This document shows positions 45,794 to 55,892 of a DNA stretch of 64,000 nucleotides, piece after piece. The stretch lies in contig MKVT01000014.1 in the NCBI GenBank assembly GCA_001898935.1, positions 186,001 through 250,000 on the forward strand, read 5' to 3'. Source of the stretch: Paludibacter sp. 47-17 (GTDB lineage Bacteria > Bacteroidota > Bacteroidia > Bacteroidales > Paludibacteraceae). The first letter of the stretch is position 1. The number at the start of each line of letters is the position of its first letter. A program made the translations under genes and the position numbers. The notes beneath the pieces are model-generated. The model saw only the letters and a list, made by a program, of their open reading frames with translations. It searched no databases and had not been told where the DNA came from.

Positions 45794-46864
45794 ATGAACT
45801 TTACTCCTTTTATTAATTTCCACAGGTCGCTCGGTGCTAAACTCCACGAATTTGCCGGTTACGAAATGCCGATCGAATATTCCGGTATTATCGACGAGCA
45901 TCTTACCGTACGCAATGCTGTAGGCGTATTTGATGTTTCACATATGGGCGAGATTTGGGTAAAAGGTCCCAAAGCGTTCGACTTTCTTCAAAAAACAACC
46001 TCCAATGATATCGCTCAACTGAAAATAGGGAAAGCGCAGTACTCTTGTCTGCCCAACGGCAAAGGGGGAATTGTGGATGATATCCTGGTTTACCACTACG
46101 AACCCGAAAAATACCTGCTCGTTGTAAATGCCTCGAACCTCGAAAAAGACTGGAACTGGCTTCAGGAAAACAATACCGAAGGCGTGGATATGGATAATGC
46201 TTCGGAATGGATGGCCCAACTGGCCATTCAGGGTCCTAAAGCCACGGCTACACTTCAGAAATTAACACCTGTGGATCTTTCCTCGATCCCTTATTATCAT
46301 TTTACGGTGGGTGAATTTGCCGGACGCAACGAAGTGATTATTTCCAACACAGGTTATACGGGAGCCGGAGGGTTCGAACTTTACTTTTTGCCCGAACATG
46401 CCGATCATATCTGGAATTCTATTTTCGAGGCCGGCGCCGAGTTCGGCATTAAACCGATCGGACTGGGAGCCCGCGACACATTGCGGCTCGAAAGCGGCTT
46501 TTGTCTGTACGGCAACGATATCGACGACACCACTTCGCCCCTGGAAGCAGGGTTGGGGTGGATTACCAAGTTTGTAGAGGGTAAAAACTTCATCGATCGC
46601 CCCTTCCTCGAAAAACAAAAGGCCGAGGGGGTAACGCGTAAATTAGTTAAATTTGAGCTTACCGAACGTGGCATTCCCCGTCACGGTTACCCGATTACGG
46701 ATGCCGAAGGCCAGGTAATCGGCAATGTCACCTCCGGCACCATGGTACCCGGAACGAAAACCGGTATCGGGATGGGATATGTGGCGATTGAACATGCAAA
46801 AGCCGGTACCGGAATCCGGATCGATATTCGCGGCAAACTGATCCCGGCCCTAATCAAAAAATAA
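45794..46864 (+). CDS. gcvT: Aminomethyltransferase, glycine cleavage T-protein
   Basis: 356 residues. Moves the aminomethyl group's methylene to tetrahydrofolate. Motifs: N-terminal [27 protein letters not shown] (catalytic Asp in FDVSHMGE), [12 protein letters not shown] and [20 protein letters not shown]. The start at 45794 ([10 protein letters not shown]) follows the pepT stop by four bases; an in-frame open stretch extends back into pepT but is not coding. The other glycine cleavage genes are absent from the window. Confidence 0.96.
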   Translation: MNFTPFINFHRSLGAKLHEFAGYEMPIEYSGIIDEHLTVRNAVGVFDVSHMGEIWVKGPKAFDFLQKTTSNDIAQLKIGKAQYSCLPNGKGGIVDDILVYHYEPEKYLLVVNASNLEKDWNWLQENNTEGVDMDNASEWMAQLAIQGPKATATLQKLTPVDLSSIPYYHFTVGEFAGRNEVIISNTGYTGAGGFELYFLPEHADHIWNSIFEAGAEFGIKPIGLGARDTLRLESGFCLYGNDIDDTTSPLEAGLGWITKFVEGKNFIDRPFLEKQKAEGVTRKLVKFELTERGIPRHGYPITDAEGQVIGNVTSGTMVPGTKTGIGMGYVAIEHAKAGTGIRIDIRGKLIPALIKK

Positions 46865-46921
46865 CCGGCTGTCGAAATCGTCGTCCGACGGTAACCGGCA
46901 CGCCGCTCTTCCATGTCGCAA

Positions 46922-46962
46922 CCCCCTTATACGACCATCGAACTGCAGGTCGTATAAGGGGG
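46922..46962. terminator. Hairpin between gcvT and the malic enzyme gene
   Basis: Perfect 15-bp inverted repeat (46922-46936 and 46948-46962) with an 11-base loop. No T tract follows on either strand, so it is an atypical terminator or a transcript-end protecting hairpin. Confidence 0.6.
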
Positions 46963-46987
46963 CTGAAAAGGAGGGACAGGCAATCGC

Positions 46988-49288
46988 CTACATCTCCTGG
47001 GCAAGCCGGTTCCATTCGCGCTGGTCGTTGACCATCGCATCGAGAACCGCCACGGCAGTGATGTTTACAATATCACGCACCGAACTTTCTACATCACAAA
47101 TGTGAATCGGTTTATTCAAACCCATTTGAATAGGCCCTATAGTTTCGGCCAGCCCCATCTCCATCAGCAACTTATACGCCGAATTGGCCGAACTCAAATT
47201 GGGAAACACCAATGTATTCACCGACTTCCCTTTCAGTTTGGTGAAAGGGTATTTCTCGTCGCGCAGCTGGTTGTTGAGCGCAAAGGTCACCTGCATTTCT
47301 CCGTCGACACACATTTCGGGATAATGGTCGTGAAGCCTGCGTACCACCTCGTGAACACTGGCCGGGCTACCGCTCTGCACCGATCCGAAGTTGGAGTACG
47401 ACAACATAGCCATCACCGGCTCGTAATTAAAGAATTTCACCGAACTATAGGTCAGTTTGGCAATATCCACCAGTGTTTCGGTGCTTGGATGCCGGTTCAC
47501 GAGCGTATCGGCTAAAAAGAACACCCCCTTACGCGTATTCATAATGTGCATGGCACCAATATGCTTCAACCCATCGCGGATTCCAATCACATTAATGGCA
47601 GCTTCCACCGAATCGGCATAACTCGAATAAACCCCCGTGATCAGCGCATCGGCCTCGCCGGTCTCCACCATCATCATACCAAAATAATTGCGCTCGTACA
47701 TCCGTTCGAACGCTTCATCGAAGGTCATACCATCACGCCCTCTTTTCTCTGCCAATATACTGGCATAGCGTTGCCGGCGAGCCTCTTCCCGGTCGTGACG
47801 CAGGTTGATAATTTCAATACCGGTAAGATCGACCTGATTTTCGGCAGCAATACGAGCAATTTTCTCTTCATTTCCAAGCAATACCGGAAAACAAATCTTT
47901 TCGGCCAGGGCAGCTTCCGCAGCTTTCAGCATATTAACATGATTCGACTCCGAGAAAACCACCCGTTTCGGATTTTCACGTGCTGTTTCATAAAAACGTC
48001 GGAGGAGTTTATTATCGCTCCCCATCCGGTCTTTGAGCGCATCTTCGTAAGCCCTCCAATCGGTGATGTGCTTGCGCGCCACCCCCGACTCCATGGCCGC
48101 ACGGGCAACAGCCGGCGCCACCACGGTCAGCAGACGCGGATCAAGTGGTTTGGGAATGATATAGTTGCGCCCGAATATCAATCGTTTCAGATTGTACGCG
48201 GCATTAACCACATCGGGCACCGCCTTTTTCGTCAGTTCGGCAATAGCCCGCACCGCAGCCACTTTCATGGCTTCGTTGATGCAAGTGGCCCGCACATCCA
48301 ATGCCCCCCTGAATATATACGGAAAACCGAGCACATTATTAATCTGATTCGGATGGTCGGATCGTCCGGTCGCGAAAATAATATCCTTACGGGCTTTCAT
48401 GGCCTCCTCGTACGATATTTCGGGATCGGGATTCGCCAGGGCAAACACAATAGGATTCTCGTTCATCGACTGTACCATCCCGGGAGTAAGCACGCCCGCT
48501 ACCGATAAACCAAGAAAAACATCGGCCCCTTTCACGGCCTCGGCCAGTGTCGTTATTTCACTATCGATGGCAAAAGGCTTTTTACGATCGTTCAGGTCGG
48601 TACGCCGGGTCGTAATCACCCCCTTGGAATCCACCATGACGATATTCTCCTTTTTTGCTCCCAGCATCAGGTACAACTGGGTACACGAGTTGGCCGCAGC
48701 ACCGGCGCCGTTCACCACGATGCGTACCTCCTCTATCTTTTTGCCCGTCAGCTCGAGCGAATTGAGCAATCCCGCCGACGAGATAATAGCAGTCCCGTGC
48801 TGATCGTCGTGCATGATCGGAATATCCAGCTCCTCCTTCAAACGTTCTTCGATCTCAAAACATTCGGGCGCTTTGATATCCTCCAGATTGATACCCCCGA
48901 AGGTAGGCGCAATCGCCTTCACCACCTGGATGAATTTTTCCGGATCCTTCTCGTTCACTTCAATATCAAATACGTCGATACCGGCAAAAATCTTAAACAG
49001 CAACCCTTTACCTTCCATCACCGGCTTGCCGGCCATCGCTCCGATATCGCCCAATCCCAGCACAGCCGTACCGTTCGAAATCACCGCCACCAAATTGCCT
49101 TTCGAAGTGTACTCGTATGCCGCATTGGGGTCTTTCTGAATTTCGAGACAGGGCTCGGCAACTCCCGGCGAATAAGCTAATGATAAATCGCGTTGCGAAC
49201 TGTACGGTTTGGTGGGAGTAATCTCAATTTTACCCGGTTTTCCTTCCGAGTGATACCTGAGGGCATCTTCTTTCGTGAATTTTGCCAT
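46988..49288 (-). CDS. maeB: NADP-dependent malic enzyme with C-terminal phosphotransacetylase-like domain
   Basis: 766 residues. The N-terminal 420 residues are a malic enzyme ([16 protein letters not shown] near 38, [18 protein letters not shown] near 155, [10 protein letters not shown] nucleotide site near 192). The rest resembles phosphotransacetylase ([20 protein letters not shown] near 433; [17 protein letters not shown] near 550) and in homologues serves regulation by acetyl-CoA rather than catalysis. Converts malate to pyruvate with NADPH. The ATG at 49288 is preferred; a second lies nine bases upstream. A TACCTTTG -7 box is at 49335-49342. Confidence 0.95.
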   Translation of the reverse strand: MAKFTKEDALRYHSEGKPGKIEITPTKPYSSQRDLSLAYSPGVAEPCLEIQKDPNAAYEYTSKGNLVAVISNGTAVLGLGDIGAMAGKPVMEGKGLLFKIFAGIDVFDIEVNEKDPEKFIQVVKAIAPTFGGINLEDIKAPECFEIEERLKEELDIPIMHDDQHGTAIISSAGLLNSLELTGKKIEEVRIVVNGAGAAANSCTQLYLMLGAKKENIVMVDSKGVITTRRTDLNDRKKPFAIDSEITTLAEAVKGADVFLGLSVAGVLTPGMVQSMNENPIVFALANPDPEISYEEAMKARKDIIFATGRSDHPNQINNVLGFPYIFRGALDVRATCINEAMKVAAVRAIAELTKKAVPDVVNAAYNLKRLIFGRNYIIPKPLDPRLLTVVAPAVARAAMESGVARKHITDWRAYEDALKDRMGSDNKLLRRFYETARENPKRVVFSESNHVNMLKAAEAALAEKICFPVLLGNEEKIARIAAENQVDLTGIEIINLRHDREEARRQRYASILAEKRGRDGMTFDEAFERMYERNYFGMMMVETGEADALITGVYSSYADSVEAAINVIGIRDGLKHIGAMHIMNTRKGVFFLADTLVNRHPSTETLVDIAKLTYSSVKFFNYEPVMAMLSYSNFGSVQSGSPASVHEVVRRLHDHYPEMCVDGEMQVTFALNNQLRDEKYPFTKLKGKSVNTLVFPNLSSANSAYKLLMEMGLAETIGPIQMGLNKPIHICDVESSVRDIVNITAVAVLDAMVNDQREWNRLAQEM

Positions 49289-49334
49289 GATTATCAAGTG
49301 TAAGAGAATGTTGATAAAAAATAAAAAATTGTCG

Positions 49335-49363
49335 CAAAGGTAGCTTTTTTTTTGCTATATTTG
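49335..49363. promoter_or_regulatory. Divergent -7 boxes for maeB and recF
   Basis: Minus-strand TACCTTTG at 49335-49342 and plus-strand TATATTTG at 49356-49363, 13 bases apart. recF would have a leader of about 17 bases. Confidence 0.5.
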
Positions 49364-49386
49364 CAGCAAATACGCAAAAAACAGGG

Positions 49387-50478
49387 ATGCAGCTCGATTC
49401 GATTTCAATATTGAACTATAAGAATATAAAGGATAGCAACTTACGCTTTTCCCCGAAAATCAACTGCTTTCTGGGCAACAACGGAATGGGAAAAACAAAC
49501 TTCCTCGATTCCATCTATTACCTCTCGTTTTGTAAAAGTCACTCCAATTCGATCGATACGCAAAACATCCGGCACGACGAAGATTTTTTTATGATTAGCG
49601 GCGAATACCTGCGCAATGAAACTCCCGAATCGATTTATTGCGCTTTAAAACGCCGGCAGAAAAAACAGTTCCGCCGCAATAAAAAAGAATACGACCGGCT
49701 CTCCGACCATATCGGCCTGCTGCCGCTGGTGATGGTCTCGCCCGACGATGCGATCCTCATTGCCGGAGGTAGCGACGAACGCCGCAAATTTATCGACGGA
49801 GTTATTTCGCAATACAACAAAACCTACCTGCAGTACCTGCTCAACTACAATACCCTGTTGAAACAGCGCAATACCCTGCTGAAGGACGAGAACCAACAGG
49901 ACTCCACCATTTTCGAAATCCTGGAAGAACAAATGGATATGCTGGGCAGCTACATTTTCGGCGAACGGAACAAATTCATTACCGGATTTATACCTGTTTT
50001 CCAGCAATTCTATACCACTATTTCGGGCGGCTTCGAAAAGATCAGCCTGTCGTACAGTTCTCAATATACCGACCACCCCTCCCTGCTCGAAAAACTGCGG
50101 GCAACACGCGGCCGCGACCGGCTTATCGGATACACCACTTCGGGCATCCACAAGGATGAACTGGAAATGTTGCTCGACGATCATCCCATCAAACGCGTAG
50201 GCTCGCAAGGCCAAAATAAAACTTACCTCATTTCGCTAAAATTTGCCCAGTTCGAGTTCCTCAAAAAAATTCACGGATTTAAACCGATCTTATTACTCGA
50301 CGATATTTTTGATAAACTCGATTCAAAACGTGTGGAACAAATTGTATCGCTTGTAGCTTCCGATTTGTTCGGCCAGATATTTATAACGGACACCAACCGC
50401 GAACACCTCGACAACATCCTTTCCAAATTGAATCACGAAGCGCTGATATTCACTGTGAGAGACGGTTCCGCATTTTAA
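49387..50478 (+). CDS. recF: DNA replication and repair protein RecF
   Basis: 363 residues. ABC-type ATPase that helps load RecA at gaps. Walker A FLGNNGMGKTNFLDSIYYLS near 28-47, the RecF signature GSQGQNKTYLISLKFAQFEF near 275 and Walker B ILLLDDIFDKLDSKR near 298, followed by ITDTNREH. It is single here, away from dnaA or dnaN. Confidence 0.95.
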   Translation: MQLDSISILNYKNIKDSNLRFSPKINCFLGNNGMGKTNFLDSIYYLSFCKSHSNSIDTQNIRHDEDFFMISGEYLRNETPESIYCALKRRQKKQFRRNKKEYDRLSDHIGLLPLVMVSPDDAILIAGGSDERRKFIDGVISQYNKTYLQYLLNYNTLLKQRNTLLKDENQQDSTIFEILEEQMDMLGSYIFGERNKFITGFIPVFQQFYTTISGGFEKISLSYSSQYTDHPSLLEKLRATRGRDRLIGYTTSGIHKDELEMLLDDHPIKRVGSQGQNKTYLISLKFAQFEFLKKIHGFKPILLLDDIFDKLDSKRVEQIVSLVASDLFGQIFITDTNREHLDNILSKLNHEALIFTVRDGSAF

Positions 50479-50762
50479 CCCAAATCACGTACAGCTATCG
50501 TTTTCCGGCAACCCCCATCCGGGTTCGAAAATATTTTCAGTCAACTTTTTCGCATTTATTATTTTATATATTATTACATATCAGATACTTATAAAATATT
50601 TTAGAAAACTTTACAGCTGAATATCATTCTAAATATCACCAATCAGGTTGCTACTGTAAAAAAATATGCTTAAACTTGCAATCAGTTTTGCAACATTTTT
50701 CCAAAACACACAACACACTGATTTTAAAGTAATACAAACATATCAATCAAACTTATTTTGAC
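50479..50762. other. AT-rich intergenic stretch before nrdJ
   Basis: 284 bases without a gene. Just after recF a weak hairpin AACCC/GGGTT (about 50511-50526) may end the recF transcript. I searched for a cobalamin riboswitch, because the next gene encodes a B12 enzyme, and found none of its conserved boxes. No TAnnTTTG promoter is obvious. Confidence 0.5.
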
Positions 50763-53306
50763 GTGAAAACAAGAACTTACACTACCGAAGAGATTCAGGA
50801 AGCGTCGTTTAATTTTTTTCAGGGCGACGATCTGGCCACAAAAGTATGGTCGACCAAATACGCCCTGAAAGATTCGTTCGGCAATATCTACGAGCTGACC
50901 CCCGACGACATGCATCGCCGGCTGGCCCGGGAAATTGCCCGGATCGAACGTAACTATCCTAACCCGCTTTCGGAGGACGAATTATTCGAGTTGTTCCGCA
51001 ACTTCAAATACATCGTACCTCAGGGAAGCCCAATGACCGGAATTGGCAACGAATACCAGGTTGCCTCGCTCTCCAATTGCTTTGTAATCGGATTCGACAG
51101 CGACGCCGATTCGTACGGCGCCATCATCAAACTCGACGAAGAGCAGGTACAGCTTATGAAACGAAGAGGCGGGGTCGGACACGACCTTTCGCACATCCGG
51201 CCGAAAGGCTCGCCGGTAAAAAATTCCGCGCTTACCTCTACCGGCATCGTACCGTTCATGGAACGCTATTCCAACTCTACCCGCGAAGTCGCCCAGGACG
51301 GCCGTCGTGGCGCACTCATGCTGACCGTATCGGTAAAACACCCGGACTCCGAATCGTTTATCGACGCAAAAATGGAAAGCGGAAAAGTAACCGGCGCCAA
51401 CGTATCGGTAAAGATTCACGACGATTTCATGCGTGCCGCCCTCAACAACGAACCTTATATCCAACAATACCCGATCGAGTCGGATACCCCCTGGTTTCAG
51501 AAAGAAACCAATGCCAATGCCCTGTGGAAAAAAATCGTTCACAATGCATGGCAATCGGCCGAACCGGGAGTTTTATTCTGGGATACCATCACCCGTGAGT
51601 CGGTGCCCGATTGCTATGCCGACCTGGGATACAAAACGGTTTCAACCAATCCGTGCGGCGAAATCCCCCTTTGCCCCTACGACAGCTGCCGCCTGCTGGC
51701 AATCAACCTCTATTCGTATGTGGTAAATCCGTTCAAACCCGATGCCTATTTCGATTTTGAACTATTCCGCAAGCATGTAGGGGTGGCTCAACGAATTATG
51801 GACGACATCATCGATCTGGAAATGGAAAAGATCGAAAAAATCATCCAGAAAATCGACTCCGACCCCGAAGATGATGAAATTAAAAGCACCGAATATCAGT
51901 TGTGGGAAAAAATCAAGGTAAAAACCTCGCAAGGACGCCGTACCGGTGTAGGCACGACAGGCGAAGGCGATATGCTGGCCGCATTGGGATATCGCTATGG
52001 AACCGACGAAGCTACCGACTTTTCGGAAAAAGTACATAAAGCCGTTGCGCTGGCGGCCTACCGCTCGTCGGTCGATATGGCTAAAGAACGGGGTGCTTTC
52101 ACCGTATACGAAGCCCAACGGGAAGCCAACAACCCCTACATCCTGCGCCTGAAAGAAGCCGATCCCGAATTGTACGACGATATGGTAAAATACGGCCGGC
52201 GCAACATCGCCTGCCTTACCATTGCACCTACGGGCACCACCAGTATCATGACCCAGACCACTTCGGGCATCGAGCCTGTTTTCATGCCTTATTACACCCG
52301 GCGCCGCAAGGTGAATCCAAACGATAAGAACGTGCGGGTCGATTTTGTGGACGAAAACGGCGACTCCTGGGAAGAATATTCGGTATTCCACCATAAGTTC
52401 GTAACCTGGATGGAAGCCAACGGACATTCGACCACCACCCACTATACCCACGACGAACTGAATGCGTTGGTAGCACAATCGCCTTATTACAAGGCAACTG
52501 CCAATGATGTGGACTGGCTGAAAAAAGTTCAGATGCAGGGACGAATCCAAAAATGGGTCGATCATTCCATTTCGGTTACCATCAACCTTCCGGCCGATGT
52601 GAGCGAAGAACTGGTCGGACAGCTCTACGAAGAGGCCTGGCGATCGGGCTGTAAAGGAGTTACCGTATACCGCGACGGTTCCCGGTCGGGAGTACTGATT
52701 ACTTCAACCGATAAAAAAGAAGACGACGGCAAAAAGGTTTGCTTCCCTTACGACGAAGACCGGTTGATACGGCCAAAGGAATTGAAATGCGATGTGGTAC
52801 GCTTCCAGAACAACCGCGATAAATGGATCGCTTTTGTGGGGATCAAAGATGGCCGCCCCTACGAAATCTTCACCGGTCTGGCCGACGACGAAGAAGGCAT
52901 TCTGCTTCCAAAGACGGTGACCGAGGGAAAAATCATCAAAGTGAAGGATGAAGATGGCAACAAACGCTACGACTTCCAATTCACCAACAAAAGAGGATTT
53001 AAAACGACGGTAGAAGGATTGTCACATAAATTCGACAAAGAATACTGGAATTACGCCAAGCTGATATCGGGAGTTTTACGGTACGGCATGCCCATCGATC
53101 AGGTTATCAAATTGGTATCCGGACTTCAGCTCGACAACGAGTCGATCAACACCTGGAAAGTAGGGGTCGAACGGGCACTGAAGAAATACATCCCCGATGG
53201 AACTCAGGTATCGGAACAGGCCTGTCCGAGCTGTGGCGAACGCACGCTGGTATACCAGGAAGGTTGCCTGACATGTAAAACCTGCGGACATTCCAAATGC
53301 GGATGA
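50763..53306 (+). CDS. nrdJ: Adenosylcobalamin-dependent (class II) ribonucleotide reductase
   Basis: 847 residues. Makes deoxyribonucleotides using a radical from adenosylcobalamin, with or without oxygen. The start is GTG, fitting the family N-terminus KTRTYTTEEIQEASFNFFQG. Substrate-site motif STNPCGEIPLCPYDSCRL is near 295, TGEGDMLAALGYRYGT near 400 and PTGTTSIMTQTTSGIEPVF near 490. The C-terminus has zinc-ribbon cysteines and a redox pair (CPSCGER, CLTCKTCGHSKCG). It ends at a strong hairpin terminator. Confidence 0.96.
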   Translation: MKTRTYTTEEIQEASFNFFQGDDLATKVWSTKYALKDSFGNIYELTPDDMHRRLAREIARIERNYPNPLSEDELFELFRNFKYIVPQGSPMTGIGNEYQVASLSNCFVIGFDSDADSYGAIIKLDEEQVQLMKRRGGVGHDLSHIRPKGSPVKNSALTSTGIVPFMERYSNSTREVAQDGRRGALMLTVSVKHPDSESFIDAKMESGKVTGANVSVKIHDDFMRAALNNEPYIQQYPIESDTPWFQKETNANALWKKIVHNAWQSAEPGVLFWDTITRESVPDCYADLGYKTVSTNPCGEIPLCPYDSCRLLAINLYSYVVNPFKPDAYFDFELFRKHVGVAQRIMDDIIDLEMEKIEKIIQKIDSDPEDDEIKSTEYQLWEKIKVKTSQGRRTGVGTTGEGDMLAALGYRYGTDEATDFSEKVHKAVALAAYRSSVDMAKERGAFTVYEAQREANNPYILRLKEADPELYDDMVKYGRRNIACLTIAPTGTTSIMTQTTSGIEPVFMPYYTRRRKVNPNDKNVRVDFVDENGDSWEEYSVFHHKFVTWMEANGHSTTTHYTHDELNALVAQSPYYKATANDVDWLKKVQMQGRIQKWVDHSISVTINLPADVSEELVGQLYEEAWRSGCKGVTVYRDGSRSGVLITSTDKKEDDGKKVCFPYDEDRLIRPKELKCDVVRFQNNRDKWIAFVGIKDGRPYEIFTGLADDEEGILLPKTVTEGKIIKVKDEDGNKRYDFQFTNKRGFKTTVEGLSHKFDKEYWNYAKLISGVLRYGMPIDQVIKLVSGLQLDNESINTWKVGVERALKKYIPDGTQVSEQACPSCGERTLVYQEGCLTCKTCGHSKCG

Positions 53307-53335
53307 TGAGACACATTAACAAATAACAGCAACCG

Positions 53336-53393
53336 GGCGCATGAACAATGCATTTACTATCGAAGTAAAGGCAAGTTCATGCGCCTCTTTTTT
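53336..53393 (+). terminator. nrdJ terminator abutting the alanine symporter start
   Basis: Arms GGCGCATGAAC (53336-53346) and GTTCATGCGCC (53375-53385) pair exactly, an inner stem TTTACT/AGTAAA continues the fold, and TCTTTTTT follows (53386-53393). The symporter ATG is only 10 bases further on. Confidence 0.88.
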
Positions 53394-53403
53394 CGGATCG
53401 GAT

Positions 53404-54840
53404 ATGAACGAAGCCATCAATCATTTTTTTCAACCCATTGTCGCTTTCCTCGACCGGATATTATTCTGGGATCCCTTTGTGCTCATGGGATTTAATTTCC
53501 CGGTGAAGATTCCGTTTATCATCATCTGGCTGATCGCAGGAGCTTTGTTTTTTACTTTTTACCTGCGTTTTATCAACCTGAGAGGATTCAAACATGCTAT
53601 CGACCTGGTGCTCGGACGATTTGACAAAGATTCGCATTCGGGCGAAATATCGCACTTTCAGGCATTGGCCACCGCTACGGCTTCTACGGTAGGGCTGGGC
53701 AACATAGCCGGGGTTGCCGTGGCTATTACCATGGGAGGCCCGGGTGCTACCTTCTGGCTGATTGTAGCCGGATTCCTGGGCATGACCACTAAACTGGTGG
53801 AATGTACGCTGGGGGTTAAATACCGGAAAATTGATGCGGAGGGAAATGTCTCGGGAGGACCGATGTATTATTTACGGGACGGATTGGCGCGAAAAGGCTG
53901 GAGAAAAACCGGCAAGCTACTGGCCATGACATTTGCGCTGTTTGCCACAATAGGCGCTTTTGGCATCGGGAATATGTTTCAATCCAATCAGATGATCGCC
54001 CAAACGGTTTCCACCTTTCCGGCACTCCAGGGTAAGGAACTCTGGCTGGGACTTATCGTGGCCCTGCTCACCGGAATAGTGATTATCGGCGGCATCAAAG
54101 GCATTGCCAGGGTCAACGATAAACTTTTTCCGCTGATGGCAGGAATTTACCTGGTATCGGCCCTGATCGTGATCGGAGTCAATTACAGGCATATCGACGA
54201 TGCATTCTGGGCAATTCTGCGGGGCGCTTTTACACCTTCGGGGATACAGGGAGGAATCGTGGGAGTAATGATCATTGGATTCCGCAGGGCTGCATTTTCC
54301 AACGAAGCAGGCATTGGCTCGGCAGCCATCGCACATTCCAGCGTAAAAACCGAGAAACCGATTACCGAAGGCTACGTTGCACTTCTGGAACCCTTTATCG
54401 ACACCGTCGTAATTTGTACGCTGACGGCTCTGGTGATCATTACCAGCGGGCTCAGCGCCAATCCCGGCAACCTGGCAGGTACACAACTTACCTCGGCCGC
54501 ATTTTCGACGGTGTCGGGGTGGTTTCCCTATTTACTTCTTCCTACCATCTTACTGTTTGCCTACACAACGATTATATCGTGGTCGTATTATGGAGTAAAA
54601 AGTTTCGATTTCCTTACGGGCGATTATTTTGAACGCCGCTGGAACAACCGCCGGATCGCTACCCGGATGTATCAATTGGTGTATCTGCTGTTTACCGTCC
54701 TGGGATCGGTACTGCACCTGAATGCGGTGGTCGATTTTTCCGACATGCTCATTCTTGCAATGGCCGTTCCCAATATTATCGGATTATATATCCTGGCTCC
54801 CGAAGTCAAACAAGCCTTGCGGGAATACCGGAAAAAATAA
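53404..54840 (+). CDS. Alanine or glycine:sodium symporter (AGCS family)
   Basis: 478 residues and about 11 membrane segments. Family signatures: ATASTVGLGNIAGVAVAITM near 92, GGPGATFWLIVAGFLGM near 113, SGGPMYYLRDGL near 150 and GFRRAAFSNEAGIGSAAIAH near 296. Imports small neutral amino acids with sodium. The ATG at 53404 is chosen because an in-frame ATG at 53341 lies inside the terminator hairpin. The gene must be reached by read-through or by a promoter I cannot see. Confidence 0.93.
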   Translation: MNEAINHFFQPIVAFLDRILFWDPFVLMGFNFPVKIPFIIIWLIAGALFFTFYLRFINLRGFKHAIDLVLGRFDKDSHSGEISHFQALATATASTVGLGNIAGVAVAITMGGPGATFWLIVAGFLGMTTKLVECTLGVKYRKIDAEGNVSGGPMYYLRDGLARKGWRKTGKLLAMTFALFATIGAFGIGNMFQSNQMIAQTVSTFPALQGKELWLGLIVALLTGIVIIGGIKGIARVNDKLFPLMAGIYLVSALIVIGVNYRHIDDAFWAILRGAFTPSGIQGGIVGVMIIGFRRAAFSNEAGIGSAAIAHSSVKTEKPITEGYVALLEPFIDTVVICTLTALVIITSGLSANPGNLAGTQLTSAAFSTVSGWFPYLLLPTILLFAYTTIISWSYYGVKSFDFLTGDYFERRWNNRRIATRMYQLVYLLFTVLGSVLHLNAVVDFSDMLILAMAVPNIIGLYILAPEVKQALREYRKK

Positions 54841-55027
54841 GCATCAATATATCAAGGCTTCAACTCGAATTTTACTGTAGCAACGTTTTTTTTCTCATCG
54901 TGATCTGTTGGATGAAACCCTTTTTGAGACCACCCCATCCAACTTCGGTAAACGGTTATTTTGTTAACCTGTTTTGAGCATGTTAGAAACGATTTCTCCA
55001 ACAGCTTCATTGTCGTGCAAAAAACAA
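54841..55027. other. Intergenic stretch after the symporter
   Basis: Contains a perfect 8-bp inverted repeat, GTTGGATG (54907-54914) with CATCCAAC (54936-54943), around a 21-base loop. A minus-strand open frame of 60 codons (54852-55034) overlaps it, but I found no family and no promoter for it. No other feature is seen. Confidence 0.4.
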
Positions 55028-55061
55028 AAAACACCGTAAAACTAATGTTCTACAGTGTTTT
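55028..55061 (-). terminator. Terminator of the tRNA-Tyr/tRNA-Gly transcript
   Basis: On the minus strand an 11-bp stem (55051-55061 with 55028-55038, one G-U pair) with a 12-base loop is followed by a T-rich tract (55018-55027). A second 7-bp hairpin (55095-55114) lies just after the tRNA-Gly 3' end. Confidence 0.8.
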
Positions 55062-55116
55062 AAGCTACTTGAAAGCATGATTTGGATGCTAACCTGAAAC
55101 CGCTTAAGGTTTCACT

Positions 55117-55192
55117 TGGAGCGGAAGACGGGGCTCAAACCCGCGACCCTCAGCTTGGAAGGCTAATGCTCTATCAACTGAGCTACTTCCGC
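55117..55192 (-). tRNA. tRNA-Gly (anticodon TCC)
   Basis: Acceptor stem GCGGAAG/CTTCCGC, D-arm AGCTCAGTTGATAGAGC, anticodon loop CTTCCAA and T-loop GTTTGAGCC are all present. Discriminator U at 55120 is followed by an encoded CCA (55119-55117). It lies 22 bases after tRNA-Tyr on the same transcript. Confidence 0.97.
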
Positions 55193-55214
55193 ATCTAAAA
55201 AAATATCCAAACCG

Positions 55215-55297
55215 TGGGCAGTGAAGGATTCGAACCTCCGAAGTCGAAAGACAGCTGAGTTACAGTCAGCCCCAGTTGGCCACTTTGGTAACTGCCC
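55215..55297 (-). tRNA. tRNA-Tyr (anticodon GTA)
   Basis: Class II tRNA with a long variable arm. Acceptor GGGCAGT/ACTGCCC, anticodon loop CTGTAAC and T-arm GGAGG/CCTTC are clear. Discriminator A; CCA is not encoded, in contrast to tRNA-Gly next to it. Confidence 0.97.
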
Positions 55298-55347
55298 CTA
55301 TTGCATCAACCTGTGGAGTCGCACAGGACCCTTTTGTTTTGCGGATG

Positions 55348-55378
55348 CAAAGGTAGTGTTTTTTTTCGTACTACCAAA
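55348..55378 (-). promoter_or_regulatory. Promoter of the tRNA-Tyr/tRNA-Gly operon
   Basis: Full consensus on the minus strand: TTTG (55375-55378), a 19-base spacer and TACCTTTG (55348-55355). Its -33 end lies inside the last codons of ribH. Start near 55341, about 44 bases before tRNA-Tyr. Confidence 0.8.
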
Positions 55379-55886
55379 CGATATTTGCCATTTTAACAGC
55401 TGTTATGGCTGCTTCAACGCCTTTATTTCCGTGTATACCTCCCGCCCTCTCCAATGCCTGTTGCATATCGGCAGTAGTAAGCACCCCGAAAATGACCGGC
55501 GGCGCTCCCGGAATAGTATTCAGCTGTGCAATACCTGCAGTAACTCCCTCGCACACATAGGTAAAATGCGGAGTATCGCCCTGCACGACACAACCCAATA
55601 CAATTACCGCATCATAATGTACCTTGACCGCCGGATCCATACTATCGGCGATCAGATGTTTGGCTGCAAAAGTGAGCTCAAAAGTACCGGGCACATTTAC
55701 AATCTTAATGTTGGAACGGAAGACACCGTGTTTCACCAGCGACTCGACAGCACCATCCAGCAAAGCATAAGTAATTTGCGGATTCCAGTCGGCCACTGCT
55801 ATGGCGTACGACTGTTGCTGCAACACCTCCGGAGCAGGCAATGCATCGGGATCGTATCCTGAAAGATTCTGATAGTGAGTAGCCAT
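55371..55886 (-). CDS. ribH: 6,7-Dimethyl-8-ribityllumazine synthase
   Basis: Penultimate step of riboflavin synthesis. 171 residues from the ATG at 55886 (a second in-frame ATG is at 55892). Motifs: [20 protein letters not shown] near 31, [16 protein letters not shown] near 62, [19 protein letters not shown] near 92 (catalytic His) and [16 protein letters not shown] near 124. The motif position that is Arg in E. coli-type enzymes is Gln here, as in other Bacteroidota I remember. It lies directly downstream of the TPR gene. Confidence 0.95.
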   Translation of the reverse strand: MATHYQNLSGYDPDALPAPEVLQQQSYAIAVADWNPQITYALLDGAVESLVKHGVFRSNIKIVNVPGTFELTFAAKHLIADSMDPAVKVHYDAVIVLGCVVQGDTPHFTYVCEGVTAGIAQLNTIPGAPPVIFGVLTTADMQQALERAGGIHGNKGVEAAITAVKMANIVW

Positions 55887-55892
55887 CAGCAA

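Noticed and set aside
50479-50762. Possible cobalamin riboswitch before the B12-dependent ribonucleotide reductase
   Set aside because: None of the conserved aptamer boxes (AAAAGGGAA, GCCACTG, GTCAG-AGACCTGCC) is present; the stretch is only AT-rich.
53341-53403. Earlier ATG for the alanine symporter at 53341
   Set aside because: It lies inside the left arm of the nrdJ terminator and adds 21 residues unlike the family. The start at 53404 fits better, though use of the earlier one under some conditions is not excluded.
54852-55034. 60-codon minus-strand frame after the symporter
   Set aside because: It overlaps the T tract of the tRNA terminator, has no promoter or family match and contains the 8-bp inverted repeat; probably chance.
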